From the NCBI GenBank assembly GCA_946414395.1, contig CAMKOE010000022.1, forward strand, positions 1 through 40,500: DNA of 40,500 nt, given 5' to 3'. The notes under the pieces are model-generated. The model was not told the DNA's origin and searched no databases. It was given only the letters and a program-made list of their open reading frames with translations. Of the stretch, positions 1 to 8,358 are shown one piece after another. A program made the translations under genes and the position numbers. Each line of letters opens with the position of its first letter. Position 1 is the stretch's first letter. The DNA comes from an uncultured Porphyromonadaceae bacterium. GTDB taxonomy: Bacteria; Bacteroidota; Bacteroidia; Bacteroidales; Muribaculaceae.

Positions 1-2
1 TG

Positions 3-785
3 GAACATGGAGACTTGTTCTACTGCCACCTGGGCGACCTGGCCGACACCAAGGCAGAGTACTACTATAACACCGGGAGGGCCCTGGAGTGGTTCAAGGA
101 GAAATGGATGGAGAAATATGCCACACCCGTTACCGACGAGGCCGTCGGTGATGGAACGGATTACTATATCGACAAGCGCACAGGCGACTCCGGAACATGG
201 CAGGAATTCCGCACGCCGTTTTACCCCGTGGCGGGCAACCACGACATCACCCACAACGGCTGGGCACTGTTCTGCAACCTGTTCAAGACCTCGTTCTATG
301 AGTTCACGGTAAAGGTGGGCAACGCATTTGACCGCTTTATCTTCATCGATTCGGCCAACGGCACCCTGGGTCAATTCCAGATTGATGAGATTGATAACGG
401 CGTGTTCCAGCGTGACAAGAAGGAGATCCGCAACACGTTTGTGTTCACCCACACCAACATCTTCCGCCCCTCCTACAACGAGTTTGCCTCGACATACTGC
501 CGCGAGGAACTGTATTACCTGCTCGACAAACTGGCCGACTGGAAAACGACCATCATGTTCTGCGGCCACGTGCATGCGTGGGACGACCGCATGTTTGGCG
601 GCGTGCGCCACATCACCATGCCGTCGATGAACTTTGTGGACCACCCCAACGGTGGCGATGGCCTGCTGGTGCGCATCACGGTCAAGCAGGACGGCTCCTA
701 TGAGTTGGAGCGCGTGGGCTTGCACTGCAAGGAGCGAAGCAAGGAAGAACTCGATGCAGAGGGTTACTACACCAGCACCCATTAA
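3..785 (+). CDS. Calcineurin-like metallophosphoesterase, C-terminal part (5' end outside window)
   Basis: The frame is open from the window edge, so the N-terminus and first metal motif are missing. Visible metallophosphoesterase motifs, in order, are GDLAD near base 36, GNHD at bases 234-245, a THTN histidine around base 450 and GHVH at bases 564-575. These residues normally bind a dinuclear metal centre that hydrolyses phosphomono- or diesters. The substrate cannot be told from the sequence. The start codons inside the window (for example TTG at 15) fall within the conserved core and are not real starts. The gene faces the minus-strand peptidase gene, and the only terminator seen lies about 240 bases past the stop. 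Confidence 0.85.
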   Translation, partial: EHGDLFYCHLGDLADTKAEYYYNTGRALEWFKEKWMEKYATPVTDEAVGDGTDYYIDKRTGDSGTWQEFRTPFYPVAGNHDITHNGWALFCNLFKTSFYEFTVKVGNAFDRFIFIDSANGTLGQFQIDEIDNGVFQRDKKEIRNTFVFTHTNIFRPSYNEFASTYCREELYYLLDKLADWKTTIMFCGHVHAWDDRMFGGVRHITMPSMNFVDHPNGGDGLLVRITVKQDGSYELERVGLHCKERSKEELDAEGYYTSTH

Positions 786-1021
786 CCAATCAAGCCTTCA
801 AGGCATTAACAAGGGGGGGCGTAGATGCGACACCACGCCCGTGGGCATGCTGTCATCGCCAGGTGACATGAGGATTTCAATCCCATCGACCGCCTGCTTG
901 GCAACGCAATCAAGAGAATCGCAGCCCACCCCATGGTGTGAACCACGGTTTCCTCGTCATGGAGCCATCTCCTGATGGAGACTGCGGTCGCATCGCCGAG
1001 GGGCGCATCATCAACAATCGG

Positions 1022-1054
1022 GCCGGAGGGCATACACTCTCCGGCTCGTTTTTT
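1022..1054 (+). terminator. Rho-independent terminator
   Basis: GCCGGAG (1022-1028) pairs with CTCCGGC (1039-1045) across a 10-base loop and is followed by a T-run on the plus strand. It sits in the convergent gap and would end plus-strand transcripts coming from the metallophosphoesterase. The preceding 786-1021 contains no convincing gene but has several small inverted repeats. Confidence 0.75.
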
Positions 1055-1074
1055 ATCATCTGTTACCGACTGGG

Positions 1075-3090
1075 TCAACGGGCGGCACGGATGAGGGCCT
1101 TGAAGTAGGCAAGCGCCTCGTCGAGCGGCATGAAACGGGTGGCATCGGGCTTGTGGTCAAGATGCTTGCGCACCGCCTCCTCGGGATGATACTGGACACC
1201 TAGGGCAAAACGCTTGTCGGTGCGCTCAATGGCCTCGATGATGTCCACACCGTCGGTGGGCGTGACGGCAGTCACCCGCAAGGGCGTGCCCGTCACGTCG
1301 CCCAGCACTTGATGATGCCATGAGGGCACATCGCGGATGGTATCGGCAAGGGTGATGGAATAGAGCAGCGAATGGCGATCGGTGACAGTGACATCGTGGG
1401 GCGTATAGTAACGATTACCCTGGGCATCGCGCGGCATGCGGTGCTGGTGGTGATAGGTCTTGCCCATCGTGCGGTAATAAGTGTCCAGGTCCTGGATGAG
1501 CGGCGCGCCCGAGACGATGCCCAGCATCTGCATGCCGCGGCACAGGCCCAACACGGGCACGTCATGGTCCAGGCAATAGGCCATTGTCAAGTATTCCGAC
1601 ACGTCACGTGTGGCGTCGGCACGACCCTCCTCGGCAATAGCATGCCAGGGTTGCGGCTGGGCAAACAATGTGGAACTGACGTCACCGCCGCCCAGAAAGA
1701 CGACGGCATCGACGCCTTGCATCACCTCGTCGGCAGCGGTGCCGTGATAAGTGTCGCGCTTGACGATGTCGGCATAGGGCTGCAGCAGCACGCCGTCCCG
1801 ATCGACATAGCGGTCGCTTATCCCAGTGCTATCATACTCAAAACCCACAGGACGCATCTGGTCCAGCAGGACGGGTTCGCCACCCGCCGCACGGATAGCC
1901 ATCATGGCGCGCCGGTAGTTGTCAGCCGAACGCTGCCACGCTATGCCCACGCGCACCGGCGAGCGATTGCGCAGCATGTCGAGCACTTGCTCGACGGGCA
2001 GGGCATCGACATGGTTACCGTTGCGGCCCGTCATCGGCTCGGCCATGAACAGGGAGTTCCACAAGGCCTCGGCAGTGGCTTCGATGGTAGCGGCGAACAA
2101 GGGGGACATCTCGCCGTTGGCCAGCACGGTCGAGGTGATGGTCTTGGCATCGGCGTCAATGAGATTACCCGGAGCCACCGACATTGCGATGACATAGTCG
2201 CCGCTGCCGTTGCTGGCGATGCCGCCAGTCTTGGCCAGGCCCATCATGGCACGCTTGGCCAGGCGTTCAAGGTTGCGCGAGTCGAGCGGCGCGTCGGTAA
2301 TGACGACCATCATGCACGAGCCGTCCAGATTCTCTACTTTCTTGACATGGTCAATGAAGTCGTGCTTGTTCAGTCGCTGGCCCACTTGCACGCCGTCAAT
2401 CTCGAGGATACCGCCATAATTGGTCTGGGCCAGCACGCCGACGGTATAGCCGCCCAACGACTGGGGCAGGACGCGCGACGAGGAGCCGATACCGCCCTTG
2501 AAGCCAAAGCAGATCGTACCCGTTCCCGCTCCGACGTTACCCTGCTCAACGGGACCACCATGGGCATTGTTGATGGCATCGATGACCATCTGGGGTGTGA
2601 CGTGCATGCCGCGGATGTCGTTCAGGCGGCCGTCGTTGGTCTCGCCCACGACCGCATTGACCGAGCGCACGCCCTCATGGCCCGGCTGCATCATCGTGTA
2701 GCGGACCACTCCCTCGATGCCTGCCGCGACGCTCAACGTGTTGGTCAGCACGACCGGGGTCTCGATGTTGCCCAGTTCTCGCACCTGGGTCACGCCCGCC
2801 AACTTGCCGAATCCGTTGCCCACATGGATGGCAGCAGGCACCTTCTTGCGGAAGATGTCACCCTGGTGCGGCACAATGGCCGTCACGCCCGTGCGCACAC
2901 TGTCACCCTCAATCAGCGTCACATGGCCCACGGTCACGCCAGGCACGTCGGTAATCGCATTGTTGGGACCCGGAGCAAAAATCCCCGTCGGGAAGCCCCA
3001 CTGCCGCAACGTCTTGTGCGGCGCGCCAGCCACTGCCGCCAACGCCACCGCCACACACGCGGCCATCAACAGTAAATATCGTCTCATCAT
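1075..3090 (-). CDS. Secreted P1/DmpA-family aminopeptidase fused to a C26 (gamma-glutamyl hydrolase-like) domain
   Basis: Numbering here counts from the TTG at 3093; I place the start at the ATG at 3090. A signal peptide precedes about residue 24. Residues 30-360 match the P1/DmpA (L-aminopeptidase/D-Ala-esterase) family. This family matures by self-cleavage before a serine nucleophile, and a DG/SCMMVVITDAPL site places it at Ser259, with a conserved NGSGD at 295-299. Residues 378-672 are a class-I glutamine-amidotransferase-like hydrolase of the PuuD/peptidase C26 type. Its FLGGGD, GLCRG (Cys518), HHQ and QYHPE (His636, Glu638) carry the full catalytic triad. Both halves look catalytically intact. 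The fusion suggests a periplasmic or exported enzyme acting on unusual or gamma-glutamyl peptides; that role is inference. Confidence 0.9.
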   Translation of the reverse strand: MMRRYLLLMAACVAVALAAVAGAPHKTLRQWGFPTGIFAPGPNNAITDVPGVTVGHVTLIEGDSVRTGVTAIVPHQGDIFRKKVPAAIHVGNGFGKLAGVTQVRELGNIETPVVLTNTLSVAAGIEGVVRYTMMQPGHEGVRSVNAVVGETNDGRLNDIRGMHVTPQMVIDAINNAHGGPVEQGNVGAGTGTICFGFKGGIGSSSRVLPQSLGGYTVGVLAQTNYGGILEIDGVQVGQRLNKHDFIDHVKKVENLDGSCMMVVITDAPLDSRNLERLAKRAMMGLAKTGGIASNGSGDYVIAMSVAPGNLIDADAKTITSTVLANGEMSPLFAATIEATAEALWNSLFMAEPMTGRNGNHVDALPVEQVLDMLRNRSPVRVGIAWQRSADNYRRAMMAIRAAGGEPVLLDQMRPVGFEYDSTGISDRYVDRDGVLLQPYADIVKRDTYHGTAADEVMQGVDAVVFLGGGDVSSTLFAQPQPWHAIAEEGRADATRDVSEYLTMAYCLDHDVPVLGLCRGMQMLGIVSGAPLIQDLDTYYRTMGKTYHHQHRMPRDAQGNRYYTPHDVTVTDRHSLLYSITLADTIRDVPSWHHQVLGDVTGTPLRVTAVTPTDGVDIIEAIERTDKRFALGVQYHPEEAVRKHLDHKPDATRFMPLDEALAYFKALIRAAR

Positions 3091-3113
3091 CAATCAATCA
3101 CATGTTTAAACCA

Positions 3114-3145
3114 CAAAGGTACACAAAAGCCCCATCCCGCACAAA
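3114..3145 (-). promoter_or_regulatory. Bacteroidota-type promoter for the peptidase fusion gene
   Basis: On the minus strand TACCTTTG (plus 3114-3121) fits the -7 consensus TAnnTTTG, and TTTG (plus 3142-3145) lies 20 bases upstream as the -33 element. The -7 box is about 24 bases before the ATG. Confidence 0.75.
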
Positions 3146-3297
3146 TCGCACACTATTTTCTACCAGAGCCCATAAAGGCGCCCAACGGCGCAAAGGGAGA
3201 GCGCACGCACCCCGCGAGAATGTGATTATTATCAAGATGAATGTAACTATCTAACTCTAATCAAAATGCAGACTATCGGGCGGAAAGTAGAAAGATG

Positions 3298-4737
3298 CTA
3301 TGGTTCATTGAAGCTTGCATCAGGAGTAATATCCTTAACCGTTTCAATGCCATTACTTGACAACATCTCTGGTGTTGTTACATCATAGGATAGTCCAAAA
3401 TCTTTGAAGTGGATCCACTTTGCATCGTGAAATGTTACGATAAACACATTATGGTTAAAACTGATGGAATCAAGGGACTTATCAAGTGATTTGGGAACCT
3501 TCAAGTAATGGCCATCATTAGTCTCAAGATATATATGGGTACCGGTGATTGCCGCCATGGGGGCAGTGAAATTATATTCTTCCTCCTCAAACTCGTTAAT
3601 CAATTCAAAACTTCCTTCATCAAAACATGCCTCAAACTCCGCTATGCGTTCCTTGACCTTTTCATTACGGGTCAAGCGTTCCAAAGTGTGCCACTTGTTA
3701 TTGTTGGGGAACCAATGTTCGAAGAGAAGGTCCCCATCTATTCTTTCGACTCCCAAATACGCATAATATTTCTCAGATAAAGGGGTTGCAGATGCTTTCA
3801 GCATATTGCGAGTTGCCTTGGGGTGTGTCAGTAAAGCCATAATCAATGAGTTGTCTTCTTCAGAGAGAAATAACATTTCATACCGTATATAACGAATTTG
3901 ATGGTTCTCTTTGTCAAGTTGAAACTGACAAAGCAAATAGTCATCACCGACTCGTTCAAAATTCCAAAAAATGTCCTCACGCTTATAGTCAGCCCAACTT
4001 GTTTCAATATCAGTGGGTTGATATGCTATCTTGTAAGTCTTTTTGAGTTGCTCTGCTCTTTTTTCTGGAGAACACAAGTTCCCAAATTCTTCAAGGATAG
4101 TCATGGTTGTGTAAATAAGATGCCAACGGTTCATAAGTCTCGGATCTTCTTCAATATCTTCTTTTATTGCTTCTTTAAGAGCCATCTTCTGAGTGAGCAG
4201 GTTCCCATTAAAAGTCATATCAAACATATTAAACAATGTGTCATAATGCCTTTTGATGTTTTTGGCATCTCCGCGTGCATGTCCGAACCGGGGCAATGCA
4301 CCGAGCGTCATTAAGACGAGAAACGGCACATGTTCCACTTTGGCATGTTTCACGACTTCTACAATCTCGTCATCAGCCTTTCTGTTTGCATAGAAATAAG
4401 AAAGCAGTTTAACGCAAGTCATCAGTTTCCTGTGCCGTGGTTTGATGCTGTCCAGCATTGAAGTCGCTTTCTCATAGGTGTCAATGACATCGATGAGGTT
4501 CACTCTTTCGTCGGTGCTTTCTCGTGCATCTTGTACAAGTTTTTGCAAGATGGCATCCTTCATAAAGAGGTTCCCTCCCTTCTTTTTAAGGCTGTTGTTC
4601 TTAGAGTATCCAACATATTGCCTTAACTCTTCAGCCGTATTGAAAAGCAATCTGTGTGTTTCAATAACGGTGAGGTATTTTTCAACGTGTTTCAGTTTTT
4701 GAACCTCTACTTTTGATAACTCTTTATTTCTAGCCAC
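3298..4737 (-). CDS. Hypothetical protein, 479 residues, AT-rich gene
   Basis: I do not recognise a family. The protein is soluble, with no signal peptide or membrane helix. The N-terminal 60 residues are basic and helical and include a TAEELRQYVGYSKNNSLKKK stretch that could be a helix-turn-helix-like element. Residues 60-230 look all-helical, and the C-terminal third is more mixed with an acidic EFEEEEYNF segment near 385-393. Base composition is clearly lower in GC than the housekeeping genes on either side, which suggests accessory or acquired DNA. It stands alone, with a -7 promoter element 35 bases upstream. Confidence 0.7.
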   Translation of the reverse strand: MARNKELSKVEVQKLKHVEKYLTVIETHRLLFNTAEELRQYVGYSKNNSLKKKGGNLFMKDAILQKLVQDARESTDERVNLIDVIDTYEKATSMLDSIKPRHRKLMTCVKLLSYFYANRKADDEIVEVVKHAKVEHVPFLVLMTLGALPRFGHARGDAKNIKRHYDTLFNMFDMTFNGNLLTQKMALKEAIKEDIEEDPRLMNRWHLIYTTMTILEEFGNLCSPEKRAEQLKKTYKIAYQPTDIETSWADYKREDIFWNFERVGDDYLLCQFQLDKENHQIRYIRYEMLFLSEEDNSLIMALLTHPKATRNMLKASATPLSEKYYAYLGVERIDGDLLFEHWFPNNNKWHTLERLTRNEKVKERIAEFEACFDEGSFELINEFEEEEYNFTAPMAAITGTHIYLETNDGHYLKVPKSLDKSLDSISFNHNVFIVTFHDAKWIHFKDFGLSYDVTTPEMLSSNGIETVKDITPDASFNEP

Positions 4738-5064
4738 GGTCTCTATTATGAATTTGAAATTATTAATAAGACAAAATTACAATAAATATAGTGTTATGTA
4801 GATAATTTCACTGACATTTTGTCATTTATGCGCGATTCTTTGGCTTGATTTAAATGCAATATAGAAAGACATAAACAGAAAAAATACTGATTCATCATGA
4901 TTATTTTTTGAGCTGAATTAGTAACCAATTACTATTTCGATACAAAAAATCAACAAAAACATAAATCACAGTGTATCAACATGTTTTGACCCAAAAAATG
5001 GCTTTGCTTTGGCATGTTTTGTGCCTGCCTATAGGTGAATTATTTTTTTTAATATTTTAATTGT
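4738..5064. other. AT-rich divergent intergenic region
   Basis: This gap separates the minus-strand 479-residue gene from the plus-strand YkvA-like gene. It holds the -7 element for the former and several TTTG-containing stretches (for example around 4985-5025) that might serve the latter, but no full TAnnTTTG box on the plus strand. No RNA gene or coding frame was seen. Confidence 0.6.
4772..4779 (-). promoter_or_regulatory. -7 promoter element for the 479-residue gene
   Basis: The minus strand reads TAATTTTG, fitting TAnnTTTG, about 35 bases before the start codon. No clear -33 TTTG is found at the expected distance. Confidence 0.5.
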
Positions 5065-5442
5065 ATGAAAACATTCAATCAAAATGCAGCGTATGCTGCG
5101 CATTATTCAAGTGAGGAATTTGTGAATAAGGTGACGCGCTTCGGCCTGAAGATGGGAGCCAAACTCCTTTACAATGCCTATGTGTTGTACCTCGTGCTCA
5201 TGTCCTCTGACGTGCCCATTAAGGTAAAGCTCGAGATTATCGGTGCCTTGGGCTATGTTATCGCTCCTCTGGACTTGATCCCAGACTTTATCCCCATCGC
5301 GGGATTCTCCGATGACCTTGCGGCCATCTCCTTTGCCGTTCTGACGGCTCGTGCCTATGTCACTCCTGATATTCAGGAGAAGGCTAAAATGAAGGTCTAT
5401 GAAATCTTTGGCAGCATGGTTGATTGTGAACTTGCTGCATAA
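5065..5442 (+). CDS. YkvA-like (DUF1232) protein
   Basis: The central segment GYVIAPLDLIPDFIPIAGFSDD (written here only to show the motif; key part PLDLIPDFIP at about residues 72-81) is the hallmark of the DUF1232/YkvA family. These are small proteins with one or two hydrophobic stretches and a conserved D-IPDFIP core. A hydrophobic helix lies around residues 32-50. The biochemical role is unknown. The gene is followed 31 bases later by a 52-residue membrane peptide gene and then a terminator, so the two probably form a small operon. Confidence 0.85.
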   Translation: MKTFNQNAAYAAHYSSEEFVNKVTRFGLKMGAKLLYNAYVLYLVLMSSDVPIKVKLEIIGALGYVIAPLDLIPDFIPIAGFSDDLAAISFAVLTARAYVTPDIQEKAKMKVYEIFGSMVDCELAA

Positions 5443-5473
5443 CTAGAATGTTTAATTTAACAAGAACTTAATT

Positions 5474-5632
5474 ATGTCAGCAAACAATGCACCTGAGCCC
5501 AAGACTGATACGCAGTATCTTGGATGGATTATCTTAGGAGTTGTCACGGCTGTCTGTACGGTTGCTCAGGTTGCCATCAGTGCAATTAAGGACCTGCACA
5601 ATTCCGGCAGCGGCGAGAACAACGTTAAGTAA
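5474..5632 (+). CDS. Small single-pass membrane protein, 52 residues
   Basis: This short frame starts MSANNAPEPKTDTQYLGW and ends NSGSGENNVK. A hydrophobic helix spans about residues 15-38, with polar tails on both sides. It lies directly after the YkvA-like gene and before a strong terminator, which supports translation as the second gene of that operon. I recognise no family. It may partner the YkvA-like membrane-associated protein, but that is inference from position only. Confidence 0.6.
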   Translation: MSANNAPEPKTDTQYLGWIILGVVTAVCTVAQVAISAIKDLHNSGSGENNVK

Positions 5633-5686
5633 CATGAACTCATGATTACTTAAAAAAGGAACGCACCCTAAAGGGAAAAAGTGGCT

Positions 5687-5728
5687 GAGGCAGGTTGGCT
5701 GAGGATGGTCAACCTGCCTCTTTTTCTT
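5687..5728 (+). terminator. Rho-independent terminator after the YkvA operon
   Basis: An 11-base perfect stem, GAGGCAGGTTG (5687-5697) with CAACCTGCCTC (5710-5720), is followed by TTTTTCTT. An A-run just before the stem means it may also work on the minus strand. Confidence 0.9.
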
Positions 5729-5900
5729 GTAGCCATGACAAGACTAGATACGATAGGGAATATAACAGTTAACTTGTACAAAATGATTGGTTTTCTTGAT
5801 CTGTTGTAATTATGGGAGAGAATAAAATATAAAAATGAACGGTTCTTTGAAGAAAAATAGTAACCACAATTAGTTTGTTTTTCAAGGCCTATATTCACTC

Positions 5901-5929
5901 AAAAACCCGCTGGAATTCAGCGGGTTTTT
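5901..5929 (-). terminator. Rho-independent terminator after tRNA-Leu
   Basis: AAAAACCCGCTG (5901-5912) pairs with CAGCGGGTTTTT (5918-5929) around a 5-base loop. On the minus strand the stem ends in a T-run. It lies 10 bases past the 3' end of the tRNA. The symmetric A/T flanks mean it could also act on the plus strand. Confidence 0.85.
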
Positions 5930-5938
5930 GTTTTTCTG

Positions 5939-6020
5939 TGCGCCTGATAGGACTCGAACCTACACAACCGGAGTTACCAGATCCTAAGTCTGGCGCGTCT
6001 ACCAATTTCGCCACAGGCGC
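5939..6020 (-). tRNA. tRNA-Leu (anticodon UAG)
   Basis: The minus strand folds as a class II tRNA of 82 bases. The acceptor stem is GCGCCTG with CAGGCGC, the anticodon stem CCAGA/TCTGG encloses the loop CTTAGGA (anticodon TAG), there is an extra variable arm, and the T arm carries GTTCGAGTC. The CCA end is not encoded. The anticodon reads CUN leucine codons. Confidence 0.95.
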
Positions 6021-6043
6021 GGGCGGTGTTGTTTTTGCGGGTG

Positions 6044-6051
6044 CAAAGATA
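6044..6051 (-). promoter_or_regulatory. -7 promoter element of tRNA-Leu
   Basis: TATCTTTG on the minus strand matches TAnnTTTG, 23 bases before the tRNA 5' end. The same box precedes tRNA-Asp in this window. Confidence 0.75.
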
Positions 6052-6130
6052 GTAATTTTTTAATTAACAGTTAATAGTTAATCGAGAATAGTTTGTTTTT
6101 CCGATAATCAGTGCTCAATCAAGCAACTGA

Positions 6131-6346
6131 TTAGCCTTGCTGCTGGATGTCGGCGAGAATCTGTTTCAACTGCTCGTCGGCTGCGGTGAGTTTCTGGCGG
6201 CAGATGTCCAGCAACTGCTTGCTGCGCTTGGTGTAGTCGGTGAGGTTATCGATGCTGCACTGCGGATCCTGCATCTTCTGGACGAGTGCTTCGAGTTCGG
6301 TCACGGCCTGGGTGTAGGTCATCTGGTTGTTTTCTTCCATTGTCAT
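6131..6346 (-). CDS. xseB: Exodeoxyribonuclease VII small subunit
   Basis: The 71-residue protein is a two-helix coiled-coil type with the family pattern MTYTQAVTELEALVQKMQ and a second helix ending in ADEQLKQIL, the usual length for XseB. It associates in several copies with XseA to form the ATP-independent, metal-independent single-strand exonuclease that trims DNA ends. It lies 36 bases after xseA as the last gene of the minus-strand run. The start is ATG at 6346 or 6340; both give essentially the same protein. Confidence 0.93.
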   Translation of the reverse strand: MTMEENNQMTYTQAVTELEALVQKMQDPQCSIDNLTDYTKRSKQLLDICRQKLTAADEQLKQILADIQQQG

Positions 6347-6382
6347 TCTAGTTGTAAGTTTTTATTTATGAGAATAGCCACC

Positions 6383-7714
6383 CTATGCCTCATCCACTGT
6401 TGCGGCGGTGGTTCCTGTTGCAAACTGGATGGTGATGCTGTCGCCTGGCTGCAGTTGGCTGGCCGAGGTGACGCACTTGTCGGCGGCCCTCACCAGGGCA
6501 TAACCGCGGCGCAGGGTATTGAGCGGCGACAGGAGGGTCGCCTTGTCGGACAATGCCTGCAGGCGCTGCTGCTCGCGCTGCATGGTGCGGGCCACGCTCT
6601 CGCCCATCCTCTCGGCAGCCCGTTCCAGGCGCGTGCGCTGTGACGTGATGAGGCCTGTGGCGGCAAAGGGGATACTGGCGGCATAGTTGTCGAGGCGGAG
6701 GCGGTTGGTGTCGATAATGCGGCGGGCAGTAGCGGGAATCATGCTGTTGAAGTAGGCCAGGTGCTCGCGGGCACTGGCAACGGTATCGCGCACGGCAGTC
6801 ACCACGGCATCCTGCAACTCGTCGAGGCGGGCCAGTGCGTTGGCACCCTGCTGGATGAGCCACTCGGCAGCGGCCGTGGGCGTTTTTACCCTGATGGCGG
6901 CCACATAGTCCAGCACCGTCTCGTCACGCTCATGGCCGATGCCCACGATGACTGGCAGGGGGAAACATGCGACCGTTGCGGCCAGGTCGTAGTTGTCAAA
7001 CGAATTGAGTTCGGACGTGGCTCCACCGCCACGGATGATGACCACGCAGTCAAACATGTCGGCATAGGTATTGATGCGCCCCAGGGCAGCCATGACACTG
7101 GGAACGGTCTGTGCTCCCTGCATGACGGCATTGAACAGGCAGGTATAGAACTGCAGGCCGTAAGGATTGCCGGTCAACTGATTCATGAAGTCGCCATAAC
7201 CGGCCGCCCCCGCTGCCGACACGATGGCGATGCGCCGTGGCACGTCAAGCCACGGCTGCTGCTTGTTGCGGTCGATGAGTCCCTCGGCCTTCAACCGGTT
7301 GATGATCTCCTGACGCTGGCGCGCCATGTCGCCCATCGTGTAGTTGGGGTCAATGTCGTTTATCACCACCTTGATGCCATACAAGCGGTGGAACGACGCC
7401 GTCACATTGACCATCACCTTCATGCCGGTCGACAGCACTTGACCCGTTGCCCTCAAGAACTTGTGATACAGGTCCCGGTAGGTATTGGCCCAGATGGCCG
7501 CCCCCACCCTGGCAATGGTCGTGCCCCTGGAATCCTTCTCGATGAGTTCGGTGTAGCAATGGCCGCTGCGGTTCAGGCGCAGGTCGCTGGTCTCGGCGAT
7601 GACCCACTGGTTCTGGATATCCGCCTTGCCGTTGAGGTGCGCCTCGATGCGGGCATTGAACTCGCTCAATGTCACGCCCTGTGACTGCTGGGAAAAAAGC
7701 GATGGTTGCGGCAT
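6383..7714 (-). CDS. xseA: Exodeoxyribonuclease VII large subunit
   Basis: The protein has 443 residues, the normal length. An N-terminal OB-fold (about 12-110, including WVIAETSDLRLNRSGHCY) precedes the catalytic domain (about 130-330, with PRRIAIVSAAGAAGYGDF and the DCVVIIRGGGATSEL and VIVGIGHERDET motifs). The coiled-coil C-terminal region binds XseB. It degrades single-stranded DNA to short oligonucleotides in the cytoplasm. The start follows the DUF3256 stop by two bases, so translation is likely coupled. Confidence 0.95.
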   Translation of the reverse strand: MPQPSLFSQQSQGVTLSEFNARIEAHLNGKADIQNQWVIAETSDLRLNRSGHCYTELIEKDSRGTTIARVGAAIWANTYRDLYHKFLRATGQVLSTGMKVMVNVTASFHRLYGIKVVINDIDPNYTMGDMARQRQEIINRLKAEGLIDRNKQQPWLDVPRRIAIVSAAGAAGYGDFMNQLTGNPYGLQFYTCLFNAVMQGAQTVPSVMAALGRINTYADMFDCVVIIRGGGATSELNSFDNYDLAATVACFPLPVIVGIGHERDETVLDYVAAIRVKTPTAAAEWLIQQGANALARLDELQDAVVTAVRDTVASAREHLAYFNSMIPATARRIIDTNRLRLDNYAASIPFAATGLITSQRTRLERAAERMGESVARTMQREQQRLQALSDKATLLSPLNTLRRGYALVRAADKCVTSASQLQPGDSITIQFATGTTAATVDEA

Positions 7715-7716
7715 GG

Positions 7717-8358
7717 TTACTTCCTGGCTGGCTTGATCTTGAGGCCGTCGAAGCGGTACTCGAGCAACGGCTTGAGGTAATCGGAAAAGCGCTTATACTC
7801 CTCGGGGACAAGGAACCGCTCGATGCCATGCCTTGCTTGGACGGTTTGATGGTCATTGCCGCCGAAGGTGAGTTCAACCAGCGGGAAAATCACCGCTGCC
7901 TCGAGGTCGGCACGCAACTGCTCCGGCATCCTGCCGATGACAAAGTCATCGATGACCGGCATCTTGAACAACTTCTCACTGGTGAACCGCTGCCAGTGCA
8001 CGTTCCACTGCGTGAGCCGGCTATCGGGCACGGGAGTCATCACCGTCTCGATGACGGTGATGACGGTATCCTTGCCCGCTTTTCTCATGAGCATCTCCAC
8101 CACGCGGCTTCCACTGGTTTGCACCTTCAGGTAGGCACTGTCCATTTCCAGCAGCCGGCTCTCGCCCGTCAGATTGTTGCGCATGGCGACAACCTGCCCG
8201 CTCTTGTAGTAATCCACCATGTCCAGGCGGCTGGTGCGGGTGAGCAGCGGGAAGATGTTACCTGGCTCGGTAGCGAACAGGTCAACTATCGTGCGCGCAT
8301 GGCCTGTCAACGGCAGCATGGCCATCGACAGGATCAAGATGCTGAAGAATCGCTTCAT
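7717..8358 (-). CDS. DUF3256-type secreted protein
   Basis: The start is placed at the ATG at 8358, whose ATGA overlaps the TGA of the upstream M48 gene, rather than 39 bases further out. It then begins MKRFFSILILSMAMLPLTGHA, a clean signal peptide. The remaining roughly 190 residues resemble the Bacteroidales-restricted DUF3256 family in size, in the opening TIVDLFATEPGNIFPLLTRTSRLDMVDYY-type segment and in gene context. Its function is unknown. The tight coupling to an M48 metallopeptidase lipoprotein suggests that both act in the periplasm. Confidence 0.75.
   Translation of the reverse strand: MKRFFSILILSMAMLPLTGHARTIVDLFATEPGNIFPLLTRTSRLDMVDYYKSGQVVAMRNNLTGESRLLEMDSAYLKVQTSGSRVVEMLMRKAGKDTVITVIETVMTPVPDSRLTQWNVHWQRFTSEKLFKMPVIDDFVIGRMPEQLRADLEAAVIFPLVELTFGGNDHQTVQARHGIERFLVPEEYKRFSDYLKPLLEYRFDGLKIKPARK

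Noticed and set aside
806-1078. Minus-strand frame of 90 codons
   Set aside because: It overlaps the terminator, and the translation shows no coding character.
1372-3075. Plus-strand open frame of 567 codons
   Set aside because: It is antisense to the peptidase fusion, whose catalytic motifs are unmistakable.
5668-5898. Minus-strand frame of 76 codons
   Set aside because: It crosses the terminator after the YkvA operon, and no homology or promoter was seen.
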